A DNA stretch of 60,422 nt from Bacillus sp. V3B (GCF_024494465.1 NZ_JAETXM010000020.1:1-60422), one strand, 5' to 3'. Positions 35,801-43,529 are shown, counted from the first letter of the stretch. Program-made: numbers and translations. The notes: generated by a model from the sequence alone, not told the origin.

Positions 35801-36404
35801 AGGTAATCTGTTAGGTGCACAACAGCATGGATTTATTGATTCAGTTGGTTTCGATCTCTATTCACAAATGTTGAAAGAAGCGATTGAGGAAAGAAAAGGT
35901 GGCCTTGAAGAAGCAAAGCGTCAGTCAGTTGAAATCGACTTAGATATCGATGCTTATATTCCGGATACCTACATAAAGGATGGCCAGCAAAAAATCGAAA
36001 TGTATAAGCGTTTCCGAGGTATAAGTGATCTGGATGATATAAAAGAGTTACAAGAAGAAATGATCGATCGATTTGGTGAATATCCAGATGAAGTTTCCTA
36101 TTTATTCCAAATTGCCGAAATCAAAGTTTTTGCTTTACTTGTCGGCATTGAAACCATTAAACAAACAAAAGATGAGGTAACGATTCTTTTAACAGAAGAG
36201 AAAAGTAGCTCTATAGATGGGCATAAAGTCTTTCAATTAACCAACCAATATGGAAGAATGGTTGGTCTAGGTATGGAAGGAACAAAGTTTAAAATGGTAC
36301 TTCATGTGAAGAAGGTATCTTTAGAAATATGGTTGAATGCCATTTATGAAATTTTACAAGGGATGCATGAAAAAAAAGAGGATAGTAAAACATCTATTTC
36401 ATAA
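32874..36404 (+). CDS. mfd: Transcription-repair coupling factor Mfd
   Basis: ATP-dependent translocase that removes stalled RNA polymerase and recruits UvrA. Order: UvrB-homology modules (residues 1-350), the RNAP-interaction CarD-like domain (KVGDHVVHVNHGIGKYLG near 499-516) and the SF2/RecG-like motor. The motor carries GDVGYGKTEVA near 648, DEEQRFG near 750 and QLRGRVGRS near 920. A C-terminal TRCF domain follows. 1,176 aa, as in B. subtilis. The TTG at 32856 is in the ribosome-site region; ATG 32874 follows GGAGGGAGGGG. An extended -10 (TGTTATAAT near 32811) lies upstream. Confidence 0.96.
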   Translation: MLGLKGLFNQQEEIGNVIAGVDEGLREQLVAGLSGSARTLFIASVYEKTKKQILIVTHNLLQAQKLFDDLVHVIGEEDVFLYPANELIGAEISVASPELKAQRIEVLNHLSTEKGSIVIVPIAGMRKFVPPPAVWKQYQLTFKVGDELSIDDQLLQFIEMGYVRTEMIDSPGEFSVRGGIIDIYPLTETNPIRIELFDTEIDSIRTFSLEDQRSIEKCDEMTIGPATEIPFQEEQYARLVEKLEIGLKDSLNHVKDEGVKTQLTQNISYELEQLKNHQKPEQLFKYLSISYDPVSSLIDYFSKNSILFIDEISRVQEMNESLEKEEAEWYTGLLSEGNIIHNVKMSYSLSELTSRSNLSVIYLSLFLRHVPNTNPQNIINVACKQMQSFHGQMNVLNGEVERWKKNQYTILFLGSDEDRVKRLERILADYDIEATVTSNELLKGKVQIMQGDLLTGFELPIQKLAIVTEEELFTKRAKRSSRRQKLSNAERIKNYSELKVGDHVVHVNHGIGKYLGIETLVINGVHKDYLHIRYQGSDKLYVPVEQIDLVQKYVASEGKEPKIYKLGGSDWKKVKKKVQSSVEDIAEDLIKLYAEREAAVGHAFNPDGDMQREFETSFAYQETEDQLRSIQEIKKDMEKERPMDRLLCGDVGYGKTEVAIRAAFKAIADGKQVAILVPTTILAQQHYQTMIERFQDYPVNIGLLSRFRTRKQQTETIKGLKSGTVDVVVGTHRLLSKEIQYRDLGLLIIDEEQRFGVSHKEKIKKLKTNVDVLTLTATPIPRTLHMSMLGVRDLSVIETPPENRFPVQTYVMEYNGGLVREAIERELARNGQVYFLYNRVEDIERKAEEISMLVPDAKVTFAHGKMNENELESVMLSFLEGDFDVLVSTTIIETGVDIPNVNTLIVNDADKMGLSQLYQLRGRVGRSNRVAYAYFTYRKDKVLTEVAERRLQAIKEFTELGSGFKIAMRDLSIRGAGNLLGAQQHGFIDSVGFDLYSQMLKEAIEERKGGLEEAKRQSVEIDLDIDAYIPDTYIKDGQQKIEMYKRFRGISDLDDIKELQEEMIDRFGEYPDEVSYLFQIAEIKVFALLVGIETIKQTKDEVTILLTEEKSSSIDGHKVFQLTNQYGRMVGLGMEGTKFKMVLHVKKVSLEIWLNAIYEILQGMHEKKEDSKTSIS

Positions 36405-36485
36405 TCGTTATGTCACACCTTTCTATCTGGTATTTTTATCCTAATATGGAATGAATAACATTGACAAGAAAAAGTCATTGTATAT

Positions 36486-36514
36486 GTATAGAACTTTCTG
36501 TATGAAAGATACTA
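36486..36514 (+). promoter_or_regulatory. Sigma-G type promoter of spoVT
   Basis: GTATA (36486-36490), 17 bp, GATACTA (36508-36514) matches sigma-G consensus GMATR-N17-CATACTA closely. spoVT is a sigma-G gene in B. subtilis. Confidence 0.65.
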
Positions 36515-36602
36515 AGTTCAAATATGGTGAAGATTACATATTGAGGAATATGAATCATTGCCACATGGAACAAATCATCAGATGAAAGTGAGGCAACGTT
36601 GA

Positions 36603-37139
36603 ATGAAAGCAACTGGTATTGTTCGTCGAATCGATGATTTAGGTCGTGTCGTTATCCCAAAGGAAATTCGCAGAACATTACGTATCCGCGAAGGTGATCC
36701 ATTGGAGATATTCGTTGACCGTGATGGAGAAGTGATTTTAAAGAAATATTCCCCTATTAGTGAATTAGGTGATTTTGCAAAAGAGTATGCTGAAGCAATA
36801 TTTGACAGTTTAGGAAACCCGGTACTTATTTGTGATAGAGATACATTTATTGCGAGTGCGGGAGGGTCTAAAAAGGAGTATTTGAATAAAAATATAAGTG
36901 GTCTTCTTGAGAAAACAATGGAAGAGAGAAACTCGATCATTATGAATCAACAATCTGAAACAACATTAGTAGATGGTATTAGTGAGGAAATTGCTTCTTA
37001 CACCGTTGGCCCAATTATTGCAAATGGTGACCCAATTGGTGCTGTGATCATTTATTCTAAGGAAGGCTCTTTAGGTGATGTTGAGCAAAAAGCAGTAGAA
37101 ACAGCTGCAGGATTTCTAGCAAGGCAAATGGAATCATAA
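36603..37139 (+). CDS. spoVT: Stage V sporulation regulator SpoVT
   Basis: Forespore transcription factor that activates or represses sigma-G genes. The N-terminal AbrB-type swapped hairpin (MKATGIVRRIDDLGRVVIPKE) and a C-terminal GAF-like domain (about 56-178) are visible. At 178 aa it is exactly B. subtilis length. The ribosome site is modest (GTGAGGCAACGTTGA). A sigma-G promoter is 90 bp upstream. Paralogue of abrB. Confidence 0.97.
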   Translation: MKATGIVRRIDDLGRVVIPKEIRRTLRIREGDPLEIFVDRDGEVILKKYSPISELGDFAKEYAEAIFDSLGNPVLICDRDTFIASAGGSKKEYLNKNISGLLEKTMEERNSIIMNQQSETTLVDGISEEIASYTVGPIIANGDPIGAVIIYSKEGSLGDVEQKAVETAAGFLARQMES

Positions 37140-37212
37140 TTAGAATGGTGTAAGTGTCTTGGAAATATGCAAAAAAGCTTGTTTCTATGGAAATTATCGA
37201 TCTTATCATTAA

Positions 37213-37250
37213 ACAAAAGAGGCAGCCTAACCGCTGTCTCTTTTGTTGCC
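37213..37250. terminator. Terminator after spoVT
   Basis: ACAAAAGAGGCAGC / GCTGTCTCTTTTGT long stem with a 5-base loop; the T run lies in the 3' arm. Confidence 0.82.
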
Positions 37251-37280
37251 TAAACAGGAAGTATAACATTCTTCAATTTA

Positions 37281-37600
37281 ATTAACGGTCTAGCTTCAGC
37301 GCTCTTACATAAATAATGTGCTATAATACTTTCGAATTTATCTAAAGAAAAGAAAGTATGATCTTTTGAATTTTGATTACTGTCTAGCGCAAGCAGCCTA
37401 CCCTCTCGAGTCATAAGCCAATCTAGCAAGAAGATTAAAGAAGAACCTCCTTGCCGGCTCGTCTTGTGCTTGGCAAATAGAATTTATGATCATAAATTCT
37501 ATTTACATAAGTGCAACTACGCTTCTGACTTCGCCTGAAGGCTCGTCAATTAGTGAGTTTTCTTTATCAGGGGTGAGCAAGGCGCTTGTGTTTTTCTTAT
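37281..37600. repeat. Decayed, interrupted Bacillus-type intergenic repeat upstream of spoVB-like gene
   Basis: Two GTCTAGC starts (37288 and 37381) are followed by CTCGAGTCATAAGCCAATC, then CCTTGCCGGCTCGTCTTGTG, then a 30-bp perfect palindrome and, at 37576, GAGCAAGGCGCTTGTG. These pieces follow the order of a repeat common between Bacillus genes, whose arms run from GTCTAGC to GGCGCTTGCG (from memory). The block at 37458-37472 recurs at 16514-16528. Together with the spoVT terminator it fills the 478-bp gap. Confidence 0.6.
37475..37504. repeat. 30-bp perfect palindrome
   Basis: AAATAGAATTTATGA is followed immediately by its exact reverse complement TCATAAATTCTATTT. It has no loop and interrupts the repeat that surrounds it. 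Confidence 0.85.
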
Positions 37601-37617
37601 TTGGAAGGAGTTGGGCA

Positions 37618-39225
37618 ATGAAGCCCGGAAATCAAGTGAAGAATCTGTTTAAAGGGACGGTCATACTGACCATTGCGGCATTATGTACTAAAATTCTAAG
37701 TGCTTTTTACCGAATTCCCTTTCAAAATATTGTTGGGGATATCGGTTTTTATATTTACCAGCAGGTATATCCCTTTTATGGAATAGCAATCGTACTATCT
37801 ACATACGGATTTCCCGTGGTCATATCGAAATTGCATGCAGAAGAAATGGCAAAGGGAGAACAAGGTAATACAAAGCAATTGTTTGTTGTGTCTATGCTTT
37901 TTCTATTGGGGTTTGGTTTACTATGTTTTTTACTGCTTTATAGTGGGGCAGGATGGTTGGCAAACTATATGAATGATCCCCAGCTTATCCCGTTACTAAA
38001 AGTAATTGCTGTTATTTTTTTAATCATGCCAGTGATTGCTTTATTAAGAGGATTCTTTCAAGGGTCTGATGAGATGATGCCGACTGCAGTATCACAAGTG
38101 AGTGAACAGCTTGTTAGAGTTTTAACAATACTAGTATCTGCTTTATTTCTTGTCTATCACCATTATTCTCTTTATAGCGTAGGAATTGGAGCTGTTTTCG
38201 GCTCCATTACAGGTGGAGTAACTTCGGCTCTTATCTTATTATTCTTCTGGCAGCGTATTAGAAAGAAAGAACCTCTTCATGGGGCAGTTTATTTTCGGCA
38301 AAGTGGAAGAATCATTAAGACCTTCTTTCTTCAGGCATTTCCTTTTTGTGTAAGCAGTATGTTGCTTATTTTTATTCAGTTAGCAGATTCATTAAATCTA
38401 TATTCACTATTAATCGATTCAGGACTAGGCAGCGAAGTTGCAAAGAGCTTAAAGGGGATTTACGATCGTGGTCAACCTCTTATTCAACTAGGTACAGTCG
38501 TTGCGACATCGATGTCATTATCATTAGTTCCACTTATTACAAAAGAAAAGCTTCAAAAGGATACCTCGATTTTAACGGAGAAAATTCAACTTGCTCTAAA
38601 AATTAGCATACTTGTTGGTGTTGGAGCGACAATGGGACTGTGGAACATTATAAAGCCAACAAATATGATGCTATTTGAAAATACAGATGGCTCGCATATA
38701 TTAGCTGTACTAAGTTTATCAATTCTTTTAGCATCTATTATTATGACAGTAACAGCTATTTTACAGGGGTTAGGATCGATCTTTTTTCCTGCTGTTGCTA
38801 TTTTTGGCTGTTTCGTCATGAAGTATGTGTTAAACATACTTCTTATACCAAAGTTTGGAACAATGGGGGCCGCTTTAGCATCTATCTTTTCTTTATTGGT
38901 CATATTAGTGATGTTAGTTGTTAAATTACATAAAATGATGGAAGAGTCCCTTATACATAAACGATTTTATGTCATGATTAGTGTAGCAGCTGTTGTTATG
39001 ATGGTCGTTTTAAATGTTTTTTTACAAATGACAGACTTCTTTTATGAATTTGGTCATTCAAAGAGATTATTTGCTAGTATGCAGGCATTAGGTGCTGTTA
39101 TTTTGGGTGGCTTTGCCTATATGGTCATTATTTTAAAAACAAATTTATTCAAGGAAGATGAACTTTCCTTATTACCTCTAGGAAGTAAGTTGATGGTTTT
39201 CTTACCAAAGAAAAACGGGAGATGA
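37618..39225 (+). CDS. yabM: SpoVB/MurJ-like polysaccharide flippase YabM
   Basis: Multi-pass membrane protein of the MVF/MOP exporter superfamily (SpoVB, MurJ/Amj context), probably moving lipid-linked wall precursors. About 14 hydrophobic segments are visible, starting with LFKGTVILTIAALCTKILSA, and the family mark FYRIPFQNIVGDIGFYIYQQ. ATG 37618 follows TTGGAAGGAG and gives 535 aa. A longer frame opens at 37486 but runs through the intergenic repeat and is rejected. mazG follows 7 bp after the stop. Confidence 0.92.
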   Translation: MKPGNQVKNLFKGTVILTIAALCTKILSAFYRIPFQNIVGDIGFYIYQQVYPFYGIAIVLSTYGFPVVISKLHAEEMAKGEQGNTKQLFVVSMLFLLGFGLLCFLLLYSGAGWLANYMNDPQLIPLLKVIAVIFLIMPVIALLRGFFQGSDEMMPTAVSQVSEQLVRVLTILVSALFLVYHHYSLYSVGIGAVFGSITGGVTSALILLFFWQRIRKKEPLHGAVYFRQSGRIIKTFFLQAFPFCVSSMLLIFIQLADSLNLYSLLIDSGLGSEVAKSLKGIYDRGQPLIQLGTVVATSMSLSLVPLITKEKLQKDTSILTEKIQLALKISILVGVGATMGLWNIIKPTNMMLFENTDGSHILAVLSLSILLASIIMTVTAILQGLGSIFFPAVAIFGCFVMKYVLNILLIPKFGTMGAALASIFSLLVILVMLVVKLHKMMEESLIHKRFYVMISVAAVVMMVVLNVFLQMTDFFYEFGHSKRLFASMQALGAVILGGFAYMVIILKTNLFKEDELSLLPLGSKLMVFLPKKNGR

Positions 39226-39232
39226 AGAGTTT

Positions 39233-40690
39233 ATGAAGAAAATTAATATTATAGGGCTTGGAGCGGGAGACCTCGATCAGTTGCCGCTAGGTGTTTATAA
39301 ATTACTTAATAGTGGTGTGCCTGTTTACTTACGGACAAAGGAGCATCCTGTTGTTTCTGAGTTGGAAAAAGAAGGATTTTGCTATCATTCATTTGATTCT
39401 ATTTATGAAAAGCATGAGCAGTTTGAAGCTGTTTATGAAGACATATGTGAAACTTTACTATCAAATAAAGAGGATGAACTCATTTATGCAGTTCCAGGTC
39501 ACCCACTTGTAGCTGAAAAGACCGTTCAACTTTTACTTGATAGGGGAAATGAAAGAGGCGTTGTTATTAGAGTAAGTGGAGGAAAAAGCTTTCTAGATGA
39601 TATGTTTACTACGTTGCGAGTTGATCCTATTGAGGGCTTTCAACTATTAGATGCAACAGATTTAAAATTAGAGGAGATCCAGCTTAGACAGCATATAGTA
39701 ATTGGTCAAGTGTATGATTCCTTTATCGCATCAAATGTAAAGCTTACTTTTATGGAGAAACTCCCGTATGATTATGAAGTTTACATTGTAACAGCAGCAG
39801 GCAGTAAAGATGAAAAGACCCGAAAGATTCCTTTGGTTGAACTGGACCGCGAGGCGGAATTGAATAATTTAACATCTGTGTATATACCACCTGTTCAGGA
39901 AGAGGTTATCCTATATAAAGACTTTAGTAAGCTAAGAGGAATCATTGCTGAGTTAAGAGGTCCGAATGGTTGTCCGTGGGATTTGAAGCAAACGCATGAA
40001 TCGTTAAAAAAATATTTAATTGAAGAGGCTTATGAAGTCGTGGAGGCTATTGGGGAGCAGGATATTGATCATTTGGTTGAAGAGTTGGGTGATGTGTTAC
40101 TTCAAGTTCTTCTTCATGCACAGATTGGTGAAGATGATGGCTATTTTTCCATTGATGATGTAATAGAAGGTCTATCGGCGAAAATGGTGCGTCGTCACCC
40201 ACATGTTTTTGGTGATAAAATAGCAGAAACGGCTGATGATGTTGTTCGCAATTGGCAGGAAATCAAGCAAGAGGAAAAAGGGAAGCGTAACGAATCGATA
40301 CTCGATGAGGTAGGAATGTCTTTACCAAACATTATTCGTGCTTTTGAACTTCAGAAAAAAGCGGCTAAGGTTGGGTTTGACTGGCCTGATGTGGGTGGTG
40401 CTTGGGAAAAAGTAAAGGAAGAAATTATCGAATTTGAAGCTGAGATGGCTAAAGACAGTTCAAATGAAAAAGCTGTAAAGGAATTTGGTGATATTTTATT
40501 TGCTCTAGTCAATGTGGCCCGTTATTATGAAATCAATCCGGATGAAGCATTATTTAGGACAAATCAAAAATTTATCCATCGTTTTCATTATATTGAGGAG
40601 AAGGTAATAGAAAGCGGTAAATCATTTAAGGATTTTACGTTAGATGAACTGGATCATTTTTGGAATGAAGCGAAAAAGCTAGGGTACTAA
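39233..40690 (+). CDS. mazG: YabN: tetrapyrrole methylase-like domain fused to MazG pyrophosphohydrolase
   Basis: The N-terminal domain (about 1-220) has the methylase fold of SAM-dependent tetrapyrrole methylases (INIIGLGAGDLDQLPLG, AVPGHPLVAEKTV). The C-terminal part (about 225-485) is a two-module MazG NTP pyrophosphohydrolase with LRGPNGCPWDLKQTHESLKK, EEAYEVVEAI, EELGDVLLQV and a second EFGDILFALVN. MazG clears non-canonical NTPs; the methylase domain has no known substrate. 485 aa matches YabN (489). It is the second gene of the yabM-mazG-rqcP run. Confidence 0.93.
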   Translation: MKKINIIGLGAGDLDQLPLGVYKLLNSGVPVYLRTKEHPVVSELEKEGFCYHSFDSIYEKHEQFEAVYEDICETLLSNKEDELIYAVPGHPLVAEKTVQLLLDRGNERGVVIRVSGGKSFLDDMFTTLRVDPIEGFQLLDATDLKLEEIQLRQHIVIGQVYDSFIASNVKLTFMEKLPYDYEVYIVTAAGSKDEKTRKIPLVELDREAELNNLTSVYIPPVQEEVILYKDFSKLRGIIAELRGPNGCPWDLKQTHESLKKYLIEEAYEVVEAIGEQDIDHLVEELGDVLLQVLLHAQIGEDDGYFSIDDVIEGLSAKMVRRHPHVFGDKIAETADDVVRNWQEIKQEEKGKRNESILDEVGMSLPNIIRAFELQKKAAKVGFDWPDVGGAWEKVKEEIIEFEAEMAKDSSNEKAVKEFGDILFALVNVARYYEINPDEALFRTNQKFIHRFHYIEEKVIESGKSFKDFTLDELDHFWNEAKKLGY

Positions 40691-40704
40691 AAGGGAGTGT
40701 AGAT

Positions 40705-40971
40705 ATGCGTTTAGATAAATTTTTAAAGGTATCGAGATTAATAAAACGCCGGACATTGGCAAAGGAAGTTTCTGATCAAGGCAGAATAACCATTAATGGG
40801 ATTCAAGCAAAGGCGAGTACGAATGTAAAGGTAGGGGATGAGTTAACCATCCGCTTTGGCCAAAGGATTGTAACAGTGAAAATTGAAAAGCTTCAGGAAA
40901 CAACCAAAAAAGAAGCAGCGGCTGAAATGTATTCCACCATAAAGGATGAGAGGATTCCATCCGAGTTTTAA
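40705..40971 (+). CDS. rqcP: S4-domain ribosome quality control protein RqcP (YabO)
   Basis: Binds the 50S subunit with RqcH during alanine-tail synthesis on stalled chains. The 88-aa protein is mainly one S4 RNA-binding domain (MRLDKFLKVSRLIKRRTLAKE, GRITINGIQAKAS). AAGGGAG lies 8 bases before the start. Close behind mazG. The yabP-yabQ-divIC genes follow after 123 bp. Confidence 0.94.
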   Translation: MRLDKFLKVSRLIKRRTLAKEVSDQGRITINGIQAKASTNVKVGDELTIRFGQRIVTVKIEKLQETTKKEAAAEMYSTIKDERIPSEF

Positions 40972-41094
40972 TCAGAGCCTTTTTCGATCCCAATGCAGTA
41001 GCTAACTGCTGTAGCATTTCAATTAGTTCTAAATCCTGCTTTTTTTCATAAACATGTACAAAAGGTTGTACTATGGGATTGTGAGGGATGAAGA

Positions 41095-41397
41095 ATGAGT
41101 CAATATTATGAATCGAATTCTCCAAAAAGTACTGTTCAAGAACATGATGTGATCATGAAAGGTAGAAGGCTCTTAGAAATTAGCGGTGTTAAACAAGTAG
41201 AAAGTTTTGATAATGAAGAGTTTTTATTAGAAACGGTTATGGGGTTTTTGGCAATTAAAGGTGAGAATCTCCAAATGAAAAATCTCGATGTGGACAAAGG
41301 TGTTGTTTCAATTAAAGGGAAAATATTTGACCTGGTTTATATTGATGAACAACCTGGAGACAAGGCTAAAGGGCTCTTTAGCAAATTATTTCGATGA
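41095..41397 (+). CDS. yabP: Sporulation protein YabP
   Basis: YabP/YqfC family protein, 100 aa, needed for sporulation in the mother cell (sigma-E in B. subtilis); molecular role unknown. Visible: the EHDVIMKGRRLLEISGVKQV N-terminal strand pattern and DVDKGVVSIKGKIFDLVY. GGGATGAAGA precedes the ATG. The stop overlaps the yabQ start (ATGA), so the two are coupled. A confident sigma-E promoter was not found. Confidence 0.92.
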   Translation: MSQYYESNSPKSTVQEHDVIMKGRRLLEISGVKQVESFDNEEFLLETVMGFLAIKGENLQMKNLDVDKGVVSIKGKIFDLVYIDEQPGDKAKGLFSKLFR

Positions 41398-42026
41398 CAC
41401 TCACTACTCAATTTATGACTATGCTGGCAATGATCGGCATGGGAACCTTCTTTGGAGCAGCCCTTGATACGTATAATCGATTTTTACAGAGAAGAAAGCG
41501 AAAGAGTTGGCTTGTTTTTATCAACGATATTTTATTTTGGGTTTTTCAAGGGCTTCTCATTTTTTTTGTTTTATTCCATGTAAACCAGGGAGAATTGAGA
41601 TTTTATATTTTTCTTGCTTTATTATGCGGTTTTGCTACTTACCAAAGTATATTAAAACAGCTATACTTAAAGTGTTTGGAGAAACTGATTTCTATCGTTA
41701 TATCTGTGTTTGAATTCACTGTAAAATTTGTCCATCTAGTGGTATATAGGCCTATTCAAATCTTTATCTCAGTGCTTGTCACTACTATTTTAACGATAGG
41801 TAAAGGTTTGCTTGTTCTATTAAAAGGGTGTATCCGATGTATCTTGTCTATCATAAAAATATTATGTATGCCAATCATATGGATTTTGTTACTTTTTTGG
41901 AAACTGTTACCGAAGGGTCTTAAAAAATGCGTCGAGAAGTTATATAATAAACTGGCAGGAAAATTAAAAATAATAAAGAATACTATAGTCACATGGATTG
42001 AGTCACGGAAAAAGGGTCATAAGTAA
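41394..42026 (+). CDS. yabQ: Spore cortex biosynthesis membrane protein YabQ
   Basis: Integral membrane protein required for cortex formation. Three to five hydrophobic segments (for example FMTMLAMIGMGTFFGAALDT, INDILFWVFQGLLIFFVLF, FYIFLALLCGFATYQSI) and a basic tail. 210 aa, comparable to B. subtilis (211). Translationally coupled to yabP by a 4-bp overlap, and 14 bp before divIC. Confidence 0.92.
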   Translation: MTLTTQFMTMLAMIGMGTFFGAALDTYNRFLQRRKRKSWLVFINDILFWVFQGLLIFFVLFHVNQGELRFYIFLALLCGFATYQSILKQLYLKCLEKLISIVISVFEFTVKFVHLVVYRPIQIFISVLVTTILTIGKGLLVLLKGCIRCILSIIKILCMPIIWILLLFWKLLPKGLKKCVEKLYNKLAGKLKIIKNTIVTWIESRKKGHK

Positions 42027-42040
42027 GGAGGGTTGTGTAA

Positions 42041-42442
42041 GTGAGTGCCAATAAGAAACGTAATATTGCCAAACTTGAGACAAATTACGCTTTGCAGCAG
42101 GAAGAGAGTCAACTAAGTGTTGCAAGACGGAAAAAGTTTTTTTTAAGGCGCTTAACTGTTTTTTTAATTCTTGCTGCTATTATTTCTTATTTGATGGTTT
42201 CGACACTCATTTCGCAAAACTCTGTAGTGGCCAATAAGACAGAGCAAATGAAGAGATTAGAACAAGAGCTAAACTCATTGAAACATGATGAAGTTCTTCT
42301 AAAAGAAGAGGTTGTTAAGTTAAATGATGATGATTATATCGCTAAGTTGGCAAGAAAAGAGTACTTCTTGTCTGAAGATAATGAAATAATTTTTACTCTT
42401 CCTGAAAAGAAGAAACAGGAAATGGAAAAATCAACTAACTAG
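42041..42442 (+). CDS. divIC: Cell division protein DivIC
   Basis: Bitopic septal protein that works with FtsL and DivIB in the divisome. An N-terminal cytoplasmic segment with basic RRKKFFLRR is followed by one membrane segment (about residues 37-57) and a coiled coil (about 62-95, EQMKRLEQELNSLKHDE). The short C-terminal domain is typical. 133 aa versus 125. The start GTG at 42041 follows AAGGAGG. Essential in B. subtilis. Confidence 0.94.
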   Translation: MSANKKRNIAKLETNYALQQEESQLSVARRKKFFLRRLTVFLILAAIISYLMVSTLISQNSVVANKTEQMKRLEQELNSLKHDEVLLKEEVVKLNDDDYIAKLARKEYFLSEDNEIIFTLPEKKKQEMEKSTN

Positions 42443-42526
42443 GGCTATATTGCACTCTTTCGTCTTATTTTGTATAATATAATACAAGTATGATTTTGCA
42501 TATTTTTAAGGAGGAAATTTCTTTTT

Positions 42527-43021
42527 ATGTCAATCGAAGTAGGCAGCAAGTTACAGGGAAAGGTAACAGGAATTACTAATTTTGGAGCATTTGTGGAGCT
42601 GCCGGAAGGTTCAACCGGGCTTGTTCACATTAGTGAGGTCGCAGATAATTATGTAAAAGATATTAATGATCATTTAAAAGTAGGCGACGTAGTCGAAGTA
42701 AAGGTCATTAATGTGGAGAAGGACGGTAAGATAGGTCTATCCATTAAAAAGGCAATAGACAGACCAGAAAGACCAGAAAGACCTAGCCGACCAGAAAGAC
42801 CAGTAAGAAGCGACAGAGGTGACCGCGGTGGTGATTCAAGAGGTGGTTACTCTCAACGTCCACGCCATGGTCAAGGGAGATCTAATGATAACCATCGTGC
42901 TCCTAAAGAAAATTTTGAATCTAAAATGGCACGCTTTTTAAAAGATAGTGAAGACCGTTTATCTTCTCTTAAGCGCAATACTGAATCCAAACGTGGGGGA
43001 AGAGGCGCTAAACGAGGGTAA
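42527..43021 (+). CDS. yabR: S1-domain RNA-binding protein YabR
   Basis: One S1 domain (residues about 5-75, GSKLQGKVTGITNFGAFVEL, GLVHISEVADNYV) followed by a low-complexity Arg-rich tail. The tail has four near-repeats of RPERP (about 83-100) and an RGG-like segment (RGDRGGDSRGGYSQ), suggesting RNA binding. A C-terminal helix follows (ESKMARFLKDSEDRLSSLKR). 164 aa, longer than B. subtilis YabR (128). AAGGAGG lies 12 bases upstream, a wide spacing. Confidence 0.92.
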   Translation: MSIEVGSKLQGKVTGITNFGAFVELPEGSTGLVHISEVADNYVKDINDHLKVGDVVEVKVINVEKDGKIGLSIKKAIDRPERPERPSRPERPVRSDRGDRGGDSRGGYSQRPRHGQGRSNDNHRAPKENFESKMARFLKDSEDRLSSLKRNTESKRGGRGAKRG

Positions 43022-43070
43022 CTTGCTGCTGATTTACTATAAAAAGGCAGGGTTTTTCATTTATAGTCCC

Positions 43071-43114
43071 TATAAAAAAGACAAATCTTATACCTTGGAT
43101 TTGTCTTTTTTATT
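43071..43114. terminator. Terminator after yabR
   Basis: AAAAAAGACAAATC / GATTTGTCTTTTTT perfect 14-bp stem with a 10-base loop. Confidence 0.9.
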
Positions 43115-43123
43115 GTTCAAACT

Positions 43124-43156
43124 AGAAAAGACTCCTATCGATTTAGGAGTCTTTTC
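43124..43156. terminator. Bidirectional terminator between yabR and tRNA-Met
   Basis: AAAAGACTCCTA / TAGGAGTCTTTT stem with a short loop. It reads as a terminator for the minus-strand tRNA as well as a second one for yabR. Confidence 0.85.
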
Positions 43157-43167
43157 GTATTTCAGTA

Positions 43168-43241
43168 TAGCGATGGAGGGGCTCGAACCCACGACCTTAC
43201 GGGTATGAACCGTACGCTCTAGCCAGCTGAGCTACATCGCC
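43168..43241 (-). tRNA. tRNA-Met (CAT), elongator type
   Basis: A 74-nt cloverleaf on the minus strand. The acceptor is GGCGATG paired with CATCGCT (a G-U pair at position 1-72), the D arm GCTC/GAGC, the anticodon stem TACGG/CCGTA with loop TTCATAC (anticodon CAT), and the T arm GTGGG/CCCTC (one G-U pair) with loop TTCGAGC. The discriminator is A; CCA is not encoded. It lacks the C1-A72 mismatch of initiator tRNAs, so it is elongator Met. A TATAAT (43256-43251 on the minus strand) sits just upstream. The position between yabR and spoIIE matches a tRNA cluster in B. subtilis. Confidence 0.95.
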
Positions 43242-43428
43242 AAGATATATATTATAAAGAAATAAAGGGAATGTTAATATAGTCCCAAGAATCTTGTCAT
43301 ATAAGTAGGATATAAGTTTTAGTAACATTAGATTTTAGAATATATTGGAGGGTAAGTACAATTTTCTTAGAAATAAAACAATAAAATAGTCAGAATAATC
43401 TAACTTATTTAGAGATTAAGAAGAAAAG

Positions 43429-43494
43429 AGTCGAACGAAAAAAGGCTGCTTGTCTAATATTTTGACAAACTTTTAAAGAGAGCAACTATATAAT
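43429..43494 (+). promoter_or_regulatory. spoIIE promoter with 21-bp spacer and Spo0A box
   Basis: TTGACA (43462-43467) and TATAAT (43489-43494) are both perfect but separated by 21 bp. This is the unusual spacing of Spo0A-activated sigma-A promoters such as B. subtilis spoIIE and spoIIG. AGTCGAA (43429-43435) is a 6/7 match to the 0A box about 30 bp upstream. Confidence 0.82.
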
Positions 43495-43529
43495 GATTTA
43501 AAAAATACTTATAGAGGGAGTGTAGCTAT

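Noticed and set aside
42948-43208. 86-codon frame overlapping the yabR end, two terminators and the tRNA
   Set aside because: It runs through two terminator hairpins and the antisense of tRNA-Met; this is chance openness.
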